Assembly (NCBI RefSeq): GCF_003388735.1
Contig: NZ_QUBQ01000006.1
Coordinates: 124,001-188,000 of the forward strand
Direction: 5' to 3'
Length of the DNA stretch: 64,000 bases
Origin: Paenibacillus paeoniae
GTDB taxonomy: Bacteria > Bacillota > Bacilli > Paenibacillales > Paenibacillaceae
Shown: positions 1 through 7,786 of the stretch, piece after piece
Layout: each line of letters starts with the position of its first letter
How positions within the stretch are numbered: the stretch's first letter is position 1
Program-made: the position numbers and the translations under genes
Notes under the pieces: generated by a model
Database searches by the model: none
Told to the model about the DNA's origin: nothing
Seen by the model: only the letters and a program-made list of their open reading frames with translations

Positions 1-681
1 GCTTGTACCCTGGCGCAGTTGTTCCAAATACGGGATATCAACTAGCTTCCCTGTTGGCAAAAAGCGTTCGTTCAGCTCCCACTGCTTATCCGCATTAAGC
101 GCAAACTGGCATGACGTCAAATCCCCCGAACCGTCAAACGGAAAATTAAAGGTCGTATGATAGCCTAGCCCCCAAGGAAACGGAGCGCTATCCTGGCTGC
201 TAACCGTCGCTTCAACAGTTAGTGACGTCCGCTCCAAAATGTACTGCATATGAACGGTAAATAGATGAGGGAACTGCGCTAGAATCCCTTCGTGTTCCTC
301 CGAATCTATGACCGTCTCCAGCATGATTCGTTCTCCCTCGGCCTCGGCCCGCAGGAGCTTCCACGGCGAATCGAACACCAAACCGTGGGTGTGATTGTGT
401 TCTGTTGGGTCGTTAATGGTAAAGCAATACTTCGTGCCGTTATAGTCAAACATTCCGTCAGCTATCCGATTCGGAGGGAAGAGAATCGGCAATCCGTACA
501 TGAACGGATCGCCTTCATACTCTTCCCGGCTCTGCGGAAATCGCAATAAATCAAGGTTCTTGCTTATAGAGCGCAAAGACAATAAGTTGCTCCCCCATGA
601 CGGGACTAAGACGATCTCCAACTCCTCGTTCCACGCTCTGATTGCGCTCTCGCCGTAAAGCTGAAACTCTTCGATTGCCAT
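1..681 (-). CDS. aldose 1-epimerase (galactose mutarotase-like) protein, partial
   Basis: The reading frame starts at the ATG at 681, behind a GAGGGGG ribosome site, and runs off the left edge, so the C-terminus is missing. About 227 residues are visible. They show the opening of the mutarotase fold (AIEEFQLYGES, then VLVPSWGSNLLSLR), the segment GLPILFPPNRIADG and an HNHTHGL stretch that matches the family's catalytic histidine region. Known members interconvert the anomers of hexoses in the cytosol. The start lies 18 bases after the stop of the GH4 glycosidase gene, so it is probably the next gene of the same operon and would handle the sugar that enzyme releases. The specific sugar cannot be read from the sequence. 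Confidence 0.8.
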   Translation of the reverse strand, partial: MAIEEFQLYGESAIRAWNEELEIVLVPSWGSNLLSLRSISKNLDLLRFPQSREEYEGDPFMYGLPILFPPNRIADGMFDYNGTKYCFTINDPTEHNHTHGLVFDSPWKLLRAEAEGERIMLETVIDSEEHEGILAQFPHLFTVHMQYILERTSLTVEATVSSQDSAPFPWGLGYHTTFNFPFDGSGDLTSCQFALNADKQWELNERFLPTGKLVDIPYLEQLRQGTS

Positions 682-699
682 TCAGTCCGCCCCCTCACC

Positions 700-2046
700 T
701 CACTTGAAATGTTCTCTCATCGCGACAAGGCTTGGCATCTGAAGAATCTCGTCCAAGAGCGCCCTCGCTTGTTGCTCGGAACGGGTCCATGGATCCATTA
801 GAATTAATTGAACAAGGTCGTCATAGCTTCCACTTCCGTAAGCCTGCAGCTCCATCTCGACCGGGGCGACGCGATCGCGCAGCGCATATTGAATGACAGG
901 CTTAGGCAAGCCTTTGGTTTTAATGCCTTGAACGCCTATTCCGCTGACGTAACAAGGAATCTCCACCTGAAAATCCAGCGGAATGCCAGGCACGTAATTG
1001 CTGTCGTTCAAAATATTAAGAATCATTACTCTAGGAACATCGCATGCAATCGCTTCGATAAATGGAATCATCGGTTCCGTCGAATGCTCTGGCGGGAAGC
1101 TATCCATCACCTTCTCGGCCGTATTCTCGGAAACCCTCCGTATTTTCTCTACGCCTGCTGCTCCTCCCGCAAAGTACAGGTCACGCCACCAGGCCTGAGG
1201 ATCTTCCTTATAGAATCGCTCCGTCTCTTCATCCGCGTGATGCCAGGCCGGCCAAGCGCCGCCTCCCGGATTTCCTGTATCGCCGATCGGGAATACGCCG
1301 AACTTCTTGTACAGATCGATTGCTTTCGGCCCCAACCAATCGCAAGTACCGCATTTCTCGATATAATCCGCCGACTTCTCTTCTATCCAGCGATCCAGAA
1401 TAGGGAAAGCATCTTCGCCTTTGTAGCGGAACTCCGTCAACCAGATAAAATGGTTTACGCCCGGAATTTCGTACGTAATATGTTCCGGGTCAAGCCCGAT
1501 GACCTCCGCGACAGCCTTCACTCCATTGGAACCATGACAGAAGCCTGCCAGCTTGGCCTCCGGATACTTGCGCTGCAAATAGGTAACGCCAGCCATGACC
1601 GGATTGGATACGAGCATGTACCAGGCATTCGGACAGATTTCCAATATGTCCTGCATCACCGACTCCATCAATTGCAATTGATCGAAATTAATCCAGAATC
1701 CTTCATCATGCATGACGTGAAGACTACCGCCAAAACGATACCCATGTCTCTGCGCGATGTCCCATCCGTCCTTCAGACGTTGATGTCCTCCGATCAATGC
1801 AGCGAGCATGACAAAGTCGGCTCCGCGAAGCGATTCCCTCCGATCCGTCGTTTTCTCCAGAATCAGATGAATATTAGCCTCTTTGGCATAACGTTCGCAT
1901 AGCGAATAGGCGCTGTTCAGTCGCTGCTCATCGATGTCCATGAAGCTGATTACGCTGCCTTCAAGTGAAGGCGTAAGACAAATATCTTTAATGAGGCTTA
2001 GGGAAAACATAGCCGAGCCTGCTCCGATAATACTGATTTTTACCAT
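700..2046 (-). CDS. glycoside hydrolase family 4 (NAD- and metal-dependent glycosidase)
   Basis: 448 residues from the ATG at 2046, which has a GGAGGG ribosome site; an in-frame ATG ten codons upstream lacks one. GH4 enzymes cleave glycosidic bonds by an oxidation-elimination-addition mechanism using NAD and a divalent metal. Visible marks are the N-terminal Rossmann motif (IIGAGSAMF), the acidic end of the second strand (FMDIDEQR), an NP motif near residue 148, the metal-site CHGSNG at about C170-H171 and the PGVNHF histidine near residue 199. The CHG triplet differs from the CHS, CHE and CNxP signatures used to predict alpha-galactosidase, alpha-glucuronidase and 6-phospho-glycosidase activity, so substrate is open. 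It is in a sugar-ABC-transporter operon between an SDR gene and an epimerase gene. Confidence 0.85.
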   Translation of the reverse strand: MVKISIIGAGSAMFSLSLIKDICLTPSLEGSVISFMDIDEQRLNSAYSLCERYAKEANIHLILEKTTDRRESLRGADFVMLAALIGGHQRLKDGWDIAQRHGYRFGGSLHVMHDEGFWINFDQLQLMESVMQDILEICPNAWYMLVSNPVMAGVTYLQRKYPEAKLAGFCHGSNGVKAVAEVIGLDPEHITYEIPGVNHFIWLTEFRYKGEDAFPILDRWIEEKSADYIEKCGTCDWLGPKAIDLYKKFGVFPIGDTGNPGGGAWPAWHHADEETERFYKEDPQAWWRDLYFAGGAAGVEKIRRVSENTAEKVMDSFPPEHSTEPMIPFIEAIACDVPRVMILNILNDSNYVPGIPLDFQVEIPCYVSGIGVQGIKTKGLPKPVIQYALRDRVAPVEMELQAYGSGSYDDLVQLILMDPWTRSEQQARALLDEILQMPSLVAMREHFK

Positions 2047-2095
2047 GGGAGTCCCTCCAATTATGATTGACTTCATTTATTACCAATCATCGACG

Positions 2096-2890
2096 TCAAA
2101 TCGCAGCCGATGCCGCCCCGTCGATACTCAGATTAGAGCCGTTGACGACGACGGATTCATCCGAGGCCAGGAACAGCACCGCGTAAGCCACTTCGCGCGT
2201 CGAAGCCATTCTTCCAAGCGGCTGCTGCTGTTTGATCACCGGATACAATTTATCCATGCCTCCCATGCTTTCGGCGAGTCGGACGTTCATATCCGTTTCG
2301 ACCCACCCTGGAGAGATCGCGTTGCAGCGAATTCCTTTCTCAGCATAGGAGACAGCAATTTCCTTGGTTAAGCCGATAATGCCCGCCTTAGAAGCGGAGT
2401 AGGCGGTATATCCCGGCTCCGTCAATGCAGCCATTACCGACGACGTATTGATAATCGAGCCGCCGTTTCCTTTGAGCATCTCGGGAATCGCTTTTTTGCA
2501 CATAAGGAACATCGATTTCAAGTTGACCTGCAATACTTCGTCCCACGTTTCTTCGGGATAATCCATAATATCGCCGACGGGCATAATTCCTGCATTGTTG
2601 AACACAATATCGAGTTGTCCATAGGCGCCCACCGCGCATGCAACCGCCCGTTCTGCGGTTTCCATCAAACCGACATTCCCGCACACGATTTCGCAGCTTC
2701 CGCCCGATTCACGGATTTCTGCGGCAACTTCGTTCAATTGATCCTCGTTGATGTCTACCAGCACAAGCTTCGCTCCCTCTTCAGCGAATAATAGCGCCGT
2801 TCCTTTACCGATTCCCGATGCCGCTCCTGTGACGATGGCTACTTTTGAATAAAGGCGGCCTTGCTTCGTTTGATTTATTCTCATGCGCAT
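2096..2890 (-). CDS. short-chain dehydrogenase/reductase (SDR)
   Basis: 264 residues, classical SDR length. The N-terminal cofactor motif TGAASGIGKG, the NNAG motif (FNNAGIMPV), the catalytic serine region (SIINTSSV) and the YTAYSASKAG catalytic Tyr/Lys motif are all present. The acidic residue after the second strand (LVDINE) favours NAD over NADP. Family members oxidise or reduce sugars, polyols and other alcohols in the cytosol. The gene sits between the ABC permease genes and the GH4 gene with short gaps, so a role in oxidising or isomerising the imported sugar is inferred. An AGAGG site lies five bases before the chosen ATG, and a second in-frame ATG two codons later is also possible. 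Confidence 0.88.
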   Translation of the reverse strand: MRMRINQTKQGRLYSKVAIVTGAASGIGKGTALLFAEEGAKLVLVDINEDQLNEVAAEIRESGGSCEIVCGNVGLMETAERAVACAVGAYGQLDIVFNNAGIMPVGDIMDYPEETWDEVLQVNLKSMFLMCKKAIPEMLKGNGGSIINTSSVMAALTEPGYTAYSASKAGIIGLTKEIAVSYAEKGIRCNAISPGWVETDMNVRLAESMGGMDKLYPVIKQQQPLGRMASTREVAYAVLFLASDESVVVNGSNLSIDGAASAAI

Positions 2891-2916
2891 GACATCCTCT
2901 AGCTCCCTAATTCGGG

Positions 2917-3750
2917 TTATTTGACGGCTCCGACAACCAAGCCTTTACGAATATAACTTTGAAAAACAATATAAATGGCAATCGGCGGCAATGAGGAAAG
3001 CAGCAACCCGGACAGCAGCAGCGGATAATCCGAGCTGAACCTATTGAGCACGGTCGCTACGGCAACGGTTACCGTCTTCAGATTATCGGACTGCAAATAA
3101 ATGAGCGGAGTCAACAAGTCGTTCCACCAGTTCGTCGCGTTAAAGACCGATACTGTGACCACGCCAGGCAAACTCATGGGCAAGATCATCTTCGTCATCG
3201 TCTGGTAATACTTCGCGCCGTCCATTTTGATCGCTTCCAATATTTCGTCGGGCATACCTCGCATCAATGAGGTGAGCAAGAAAACGGTGCTTGGGATGGC
3301 CGAGACAGCCCAGATGACGACAACGGAAACGATATGGTCGGTCCAACCGATTTTAGACATCAACAAATAGTTAGGAATAATAAAGGTAACGCCTGGAATG
3401 GTCATTGTGGCAATCATGGCGATATAAAATCCATTTCTAAATGAAAATTTCAACTTTGCAAACGCGTATGCTGCAGGAATGGAAATGGTCAAACAAGCAA
3501 CCATGCTTAGGCCCACGTACAATAACGTATTGCCGAATAAGCGGAACAGGGAAAACCGATAAATCAACGCTTTAAAATTGTCGAAATACCAGGTCTGAGG
3601 AAGCCCCATTGGATGTTTAATGTACTCAATCGTCGGCTTCATACTGCTAAATGCCATGTAAAAAAGGGGATACAAGGACATGACGGCGATGATGGCCAGA
3701 ACGATAAAAATCAGAAATCGAATCCATTTGATATAGGCAGTTTTCATCAT
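2917..3750 (-). CDS. carbohydrate ABC transporter permease (MalG/LplC type)
   Basis: 277 residues with six hydrophobic segments, starting at about residues 10-30. The cytoplasmic EAA loop is clear (EAIKMDGAKYYQTM followed by ILPMSLPG), which is where the ATPase subunit docks. The short N-terminal tail before helix 1 and the C-terminal ending QSYIRKGLVVGAVK are typical of the MalG/CUT1 subfamily. It forms the inner-membrane channel together with the permease encoded immediately upstream, 6 bases away. No ATPase gene is present in the locus, so it probably shares a general MsmX-type ATPase encoded elsewhere, as is usual for CUT1 transporters in Bacillales. Confidence 0.92.
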   Translation of the reverse strand: MMKTAYIKWIRFLIFIVLAIIAVMSLYPLFYMAFSSMKPTIEYIKHPMGLPQTWYFDNFKALIYRFSLFRLFGNTLLYVGLSMVACLTISIPAAYAFAKLKFSFRNGFYIAMIATMTIPGVTFIIPNYLLMSKIGWTDHIVSVVVIWAVSAIPSTVFLLTSLMRGMPDEILEAIKMDGAKYYQTMTKMILPMSLPGVVTVSVFNATNWWNDLLTPLIYLQSDNLKTVTVAVATVLNRFSSDYPLLLSGLLLSSLPPIAIYIVFQSYIRKGLVVGAVK

Positions 3751-3756
3751 GTCCTC

Positions 3757-4623
3757 CTATTGCTCTAAGCGATTGGATATTTTCAGCTGAATCCAGGTAA
3801 TAAACATGACAATGAAGAACAGGAAAACCGAAAGCGCGCTCGCATAGCCCATATTGCCGCTTCTGAAGGCTTGAATATAGATCATGTAATCGATCGGAGT
3901 TGTCTCATAACCCGGTCCTCCGCCCGTAATCGAATAAACAAGTCCGAACAGCCCGACGAATACGTAAATGACGTTAACGATCGTAAAATAAAAGATGGCC
4001 GGATAGAGAGAAGGGATGACGATGTAAAATAATTTCTGCCGCCAACTTGTTCCGTCTATTTTCGCTGCATCGAACAGTTCGTTAGAGATGGAGGAAAGAC
4101 CCGACAGGAAAATAAGCGTGCCTTGACCGAGCGTTTGCCAGTAGAAGCAAAGGATCAAGATCATAAATTCGGTCGGGACCGTATTCAGCCAATCCACGGT
4201 AAAATGACCGAGTCCGATTTTATCAAGAAAGGTATTCACAATGCCATTGTTAGTAAACATGGATTTCGCCAAAAAACCGATGACTACCGACGATAGAATA
4301 GCCGGCAAATAATAAACGGAACGGAAGAAGCGCCAGCCCCGAACTTCCTCATGCAACAATACCGATACCGTCAATGAGATTAACAAAATGCCCGGAACGG
4401 ATAGCAGAAAGATCAGATTGTTCCGCAGCATGAGCGGCAAATCTCCATTGGTTAATATGCTTTGAAAGTTGTCCCACCCTATGAAAACAGAAGTGACTCC
4501 GTCCCATTTTGTAAAGCTATGAAAAAACGTATTGAACATGGGATAACCCACGAATATCGCCAATAGCAGAAAAGCCGGCAGCAACGAGAACAATCCTACC
4601 CAGCGCTCTTGCTTTAGACTCAT
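3757..4623 (-). CDS. carbohydrate ABC transporter permease (MalF/LplB type)
   Basis: 288 residues from the ATG at 4623, chosen because AAGGAGG lies nine bases upstream; a longer frame starting at 4677 has no ribosome site. Six membrane segments are visible, beginning with GLFSLLPAFLLLAIFVGYPM. The EAA loop reads DAAKIDGTSWRQK followed by VIPSLYPA. This is the MalF-like partner of the following permease in a CUT1-family sugar importer. It lies 66 bases downstream of the binding-protein gene and is almost certainly cotranscribed with it. Confidence 0.92.
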   Translation of the reverse strand: MSLKQERWVGLFSLLPAFLLLAIFVGYPMFNTFFHSFTKWDGVTSVFIGWDNFQSILTNGDLPLMLRNNLIFLLSVPGILLISLTVSVLLHEEVRGWRFFRSVYYLPAILSSVVIGFLAKSMFTNNGIVNTFLDKIGLGHFTVDWLNTVPTEFMILILCFYWQTLGQGTLIFLSGLSSISNELFDAAKIDGTSWRQKLFYIVIPSLYPAIFYFTIVNVIYVFVGLFGLVYSITGGGPGYETTPIDYMIYIQAFRSGNMGYASALSVFLFFIVMFITWIQLKISNRLEQ

Positions 4624-4689
4624 TCCTATCTTCCTCCTTGCCTGTTGTGAAAGCGTTCTCCTTTGAAGGGAGGCCATTGGCTTGATGTC

Positions 4690-6021
4690 TTATTTGCTAC
4701 TGCTCTTCAGAAGCTCATCGCGCTTTTGATCTATTTTCTTCATAAATTCTTCCGCCGTCATTTTCCCGCTAGACACAAGCGATTGCAGCGACATCATCTC
4801 GCTTGTCAGCTCTGCAGGGTACACGTTGTCAGGCCAGAAAATCGTACTCGGTTCATTCGCCATTTCCTGCATCGTCTTCACTAGCGGATCAGATACGTAT
4901 TCGTTCACGTCAACGTCGTTGACCACAGTAATGCGAGCTTCGCCCGACTTGATTTTGTTGATTTGCTCTTCCTTGCTCATCAGGAACTTGACGAAATCAG
5001 CTGCTTCTTTGGCATGCTTAGAGTAATTCGATACAACGAATGCAGCGCCGACGCCGCCGGGACCGCCATCATGGATTTTGACATCCTCACTAAAGTCCGG
5101 AATTTTGATAAAGCCCACGTTGTCGCCCATCTCTTTGCTGAAATTCGAGATGTCCGAATTGGCTCCCACAGTCATGCCCAGTTGTCCTTGAATAAACAAT
5201 TGACGTACGGAATCCTCCGCAATGACCAAATCTTTGTCGAACAGCTCATGCCAGCCCTTCATGATGCTCACCAGTTTAGGATCAGAGAAATTCGTTGTGC
5301 CTTTGACCAGAGTGCCGAGTCCCGGGACGTCCACAGTTTGGGCAATCCAATAATTCGGCACGTGGAGAAAGCTGTCTTTGAATAATCCAAGAGGCGTAAC
5401 CTTTTTCGATTTGACCTTCTCCAGCATGGCTACGAACTCCCCGAAGTTTTTCGGACGCTGGGCAACAGGATCGATCCCTGCATCGGCAAAAATCTGCTTG
5501 TTGTACGCCAGGAGGAACGTGCCGTCCGTCCCGAAAGGGACGCCGTAGGCTTTGCCATCATTCGTGAAGTCTTCCGTCGTTGCGCTCCAGCCGACGATTC
5601 TATCTCTTTCTTCCTTCGTGAAGTATTGATCCATCGGCTCCAAAAACTGCTTGAAGCGGAGCATATACGAGCCGGACCAAAGTACGGTCAGGTCGGGGCC
5701 GTTCTTGGCAATACTCGCCGTTTGGAATTTAGCGAATAGCTCATCTCCCGAAGGGACGTCCTGCACGTCAATTTTGACGTTCGGATGCAACTTTTGATAA
5801 CGTTCCACCGCCTGGGAAATATAGAAGTCTTCCTTTTTCTTGGATTTGTTATTTTCGTCAATGGTGGCAAACCCTGAATTCCAGAAAACCAGCTTGACTT
5901 GCTTCTCCCCATTTTCGCCCGAAGAAGCGCTTTCATTTGTGCCATTGCCACATCCATTAAGCACGAGTGTCATTACCATGATCCATGCTGCGATTACAAA
6001 AGAGCCTTTTTTTAGTTTCAT
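4690..6021 (-). CDS. sugar ABC transporter substrate-binding lipoprotein, copy 1
   Basis: 443 residues with a lipoprotein signal peptide (basic MKLKK, hydrophobic core, lipobox LNGC with Cys24). The mature part has the family-1 extracellular binding-protein fold: VFWNSGFATI near the N-terminus, DLTVLWSGSYM, the hinge segment AYGVPFGTDGTFLLAYNK, and GGPGGVGAAFVVSNYS. It should sit on the outer face of the membrane and deliver a mono- or oligosaccharide to the two permeases that follow. It is nearly identical to the neighbouring copy 2 from about residue 46 onward, with only a handful of substitutions and a different C-terminal end (LLKSSSK against LLKRK). This copy is the one directly joined to the permease genes. 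Confidence 0.93.
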   Translation of the reverse strand: MKLKKGSFVIAAWIMVMTLVLNGCGNGTNESASSGENGEKQVKLVFWNSGFATIDENNKSKKKEDFYISQAVERYQKLHPNVKIDVQDVPSGDELFAKFQTASIAKNGPDLTVLWSGSYMLRFKQFLEPMDQYFTKEERDRIVGWSATTEDFTNDGKAYGVPFGTDGTFLLAYNKQIFADAGIDPVAQRPKNFGEFVAMLEKVKSKKVTPLGLFKDSFLHVPNYWIAQTVDVPGLGTLVKGTTNFSDPKLVSIMKGWHELFDKDLVIAEDSVRQLFIQGQLGMTVGANSDISNFSKEMGDNVGFIKIPDFSEDVKIHDGGPGGVGAAFVVSNYSKHAKEAADFVKFLMSKEEQINKIKSGEARITVVNDVDVNEYVSDPLVKTMQEMANEPSTIFWPDNVYPAELTSEMMSLQSLVSSGKMTAEEFMKKIDQKRDELLKSSSK

Positions 6022-6175
6022 GGAATCTTCCCTCTTTCGTTGTTATTTGATGTCTTGAGCCTAGTATAAAAGTTTCCCTCCTGCTGGTGAATGTCCTAAG
6101 CCAACCATTTGATTTACCATTTTATATCCGAAGAGTTGTCCATTTATCATTTTTATAAAGCGTCCTTGACATCTT

Positions 6176-6189
6176 TTAAACCGCTTACA
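6176..6189 (-). promoter_or_regulatory. candidate CcpA (cre) operator
   Basis: Read on the minus strand the site is TGTAAGCGGTTTAA, which matches the low-GC Gram-positive cre consensus TGWAANCGNTNWCA at all but one fixed position. It lies about 155 bases upstream of binding-protein copy 1, between the terminator of copy 2 and that gene, where carbon catabolite repression of the permease operon would make sense. The equivalent region upstream of copy 2 lacks it. Confidence 0.4.
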
Positions 6190-6273
6190 ATCGATAACAT
6201 CTCGCATGACCATTCCTTTGATAAAACTATTCAGAAAAAATTTCGGCGTTTATTCTTTCGTTAGCGCTCCCTA

Positions 6274-6302
6274 CAAAAACGACCTCCCAATTGGGAGGTC
6301 GT
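6274..6302 (-). terminator. intrinsic terminator after binding-protein copy 2
   Basis: A perfect palindrome at 6279-6302 (ten-base arms ACGACCTCCC and GGGAGGTCGT around AATT) is followed on the minus strand by a run of five T. It begins seven bases after the stop codon of copy 2, so it would separate that gene's transcript from copy 1 and the permeases. Confidence 0.85.
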
Positions 6303-6308
6303 GGACTC

Positions 6309-7634
6309 TTATTTACGCTTCAGAAGCTCGTCGCGCTTCTGATCTATTTTCTTCATAAATTCTTCTGCTGTCATTTTCCCGCTAGACACAAGCGATTGCA
6401 GCGACATCATCTCACTCGTCAGCTCTGCAGGGTACACGTTGTCAGGCCAGAAAATCGTGCTCGGTTCATTCGCCATATCCTGCATCGTCTTCACTAGCGG
6501 ATCAGATACATATTCGTTCACATCGACGTCGTTGACCACGGTAATTCGAGCTTCGCCCGACTTGATTTTGTTGACTTGCTCTTCCTTGCTCATCAGGAAC
6601 TTGACGAAGTCGGCCGCTTCTTTCGCATGCTCGGAATAATTTGTTACGACGAACGCAGCGCCGACGCCGCCGGGACCGCCATCATGGATTTTGACATCCT
6701 CACTAAAGTCCGGAATTTTGATAAAGCCCACATTGTCGCCCATCTCTTTGCTGAAGTTCAAGATGTCTGAATTGGCTCCCACCGTCATGCCCAGTTGTCC
6801 TTGAATAAACAATTGACGTACGGAATCTTCCGCAATGACCAAATCTTTCGCGAACAGCTCATGCCAGCCCTTCATGATGCTCACCAGTTTAGGATCAGAG
6901 AAATTCGTTGTGCCTTTGACCAGAGTGCCGAGTCCCGGGACGTCCACAGTTTGGGCAATCCAATAATTCGGCACGTGGAGAAAGCTGTCTTTGAATAAAC
7001 CCAGAGGCGTAACCTTTTTCGATTTGACTTTCTCCAGCATGGCTACGAACTCCCCGAAGTTTTTCGGACGCTGGGCAACAGGATCGATCCCTGCATCGGC
7101 AAAAATCTGCTTGTTGTACGCCAAAAGGAACGTGCCGTCCGTCCCGAATGGGACGCCATAGGCTTTGCCGTCATTCGTGAAGTCTTCCGTCGTTGCGCTC
7201 CAGCCGACGATTCTGGCTCTTTCTTCCTTTGTGAAGTATTGATCCATCGGCTCCAAAAACTGCTTGAAGCGAAGCATATACGAGCCGGACCAAAGTACAG
7301 TCAGATCGGGGCCGTTCTTGGCAATACTCGCCGTTTGGAATTTAGCGAATAGCTCATCTCCCGAAGGGACGTCCTGCACGTCAATTTTGACGTTCGGATG
7401 CAACTTTTGATAACGTTCCACCGCCTGGGAAATATAGAAGTCTTCCTTTTTCTTGGATTTGTTATTTTCGTCAATGGTAGCAAACCCTGAATTCCAGAAA
7501 ACGAGATTGACCTTCTTCCCCCCACTATCGCCAGGAGAAGCGCTTTCATTTCTCCCATTGCCACACCCATTAAGCAAGAGTGCTATTACCATGAACAATG
7601 TTACGGTTACCATCGACCCATTTCTTAGCTTCAT
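6309..7634 (-). CDS. sugar ABC transporter substrate-binding lipoprotein, copy 2
   Basis: 441 residues, lipobox LNGC with Cys24, same family-1 binding-protein fold as copy 1. The signal peptide and the first about 20 mature residues differ clearly from copy 1, while the rest differs at only a few positions (for example ERARIV against ERDRIV, NSDILNF against NSDISNF, VVTNYSEH against VVSNYSKH). The roughly 150 bases upstream of both genes also share segments such as a 27-base identical block, so the duplication included the promoter. A strong terminator follows this copy, so it is probably made as a separate, single-gene transcript, perhaps to supply excess binding protein for the shared permeases. 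Confidence 0.92.
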   Translation of the reverse strand: MKLRNGSMVTVTLFMVIALLLNGCGNGRNESASPGDSGGKKVNLVFWNSGFATIDENNKSKKKEDFYISQAVERYQKLHPNVKIDVQDVPSGDELFAKFQTASIAKNGPDLTVLWSGSYMLRFKQFLEPMDQYFTKEERARIVGWSATTEDFTNDGKAYGVPFGTDGTFLLAYNKQIFADAGIDPVAQRPKNFGEFVAMLEKVKSKKVTPLGLFKDSFLHVPNYWIAQTVDVPGLGTLVKGTTNFSDPKLVSIMKGWHELFAKDLVIAEDSVRQLFIQGQLGMTVGANSDILNFSKEMGDNVGFIKIPDFSEDVKIHDGGPGGVGAAFVVTNYSEHAKEAADFVKFLMSKEEQVNKIKSGEARITVVNDVDVNEYVSDPLVKTMQDMANEPSTIFWPDNVYPAELTSEMMSLQSLVSSGKMTAEEFMKKIDQKRDELLKRK

Positions 7635-7657
7635 GGAAAGCCCACCTTTTACGTTAG

Positions 7658-7727
7658 TTGATGTCTTGAAGCCTAGTGTAGTAGCTTTCCTTAAGCAAAT
7701 GAATGTCCTAAGCCAACCATTTGATTT
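7658..7727 (-). promoter_or_regulatory. promoter region shared by both binding-protein genes
   Basis: On the minus strand, TTCATT (7709-7704) lies 17 bases before TACACT, giving a sigma-A-like promoter for copy 2. The same arrangement, TTCACC-N17-TATACT, lies upstream of copy 1 around 6063-6091. In both, a conserved block containing TTGGCTTAGGACATTCA overlaps and precedes the -35, which is where a YesN-type activator would be expected to bind. The assignment of the block to the regulator is inference. Confidence 0.4.
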
Positions 7728-7786
7728 ATCACTTTATATTTAATATGGTACGGATTTATCATTTTATAAAGGGCACTTAACATCTT

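Noticed and set aside
808..1902. A 364-codon open frame on the plus strand
   Set aside because: It is fully antisense to the GH4 gene, has no ribosome site and its translation has no family features; it is a by-product of codon bias on the opposite strand.
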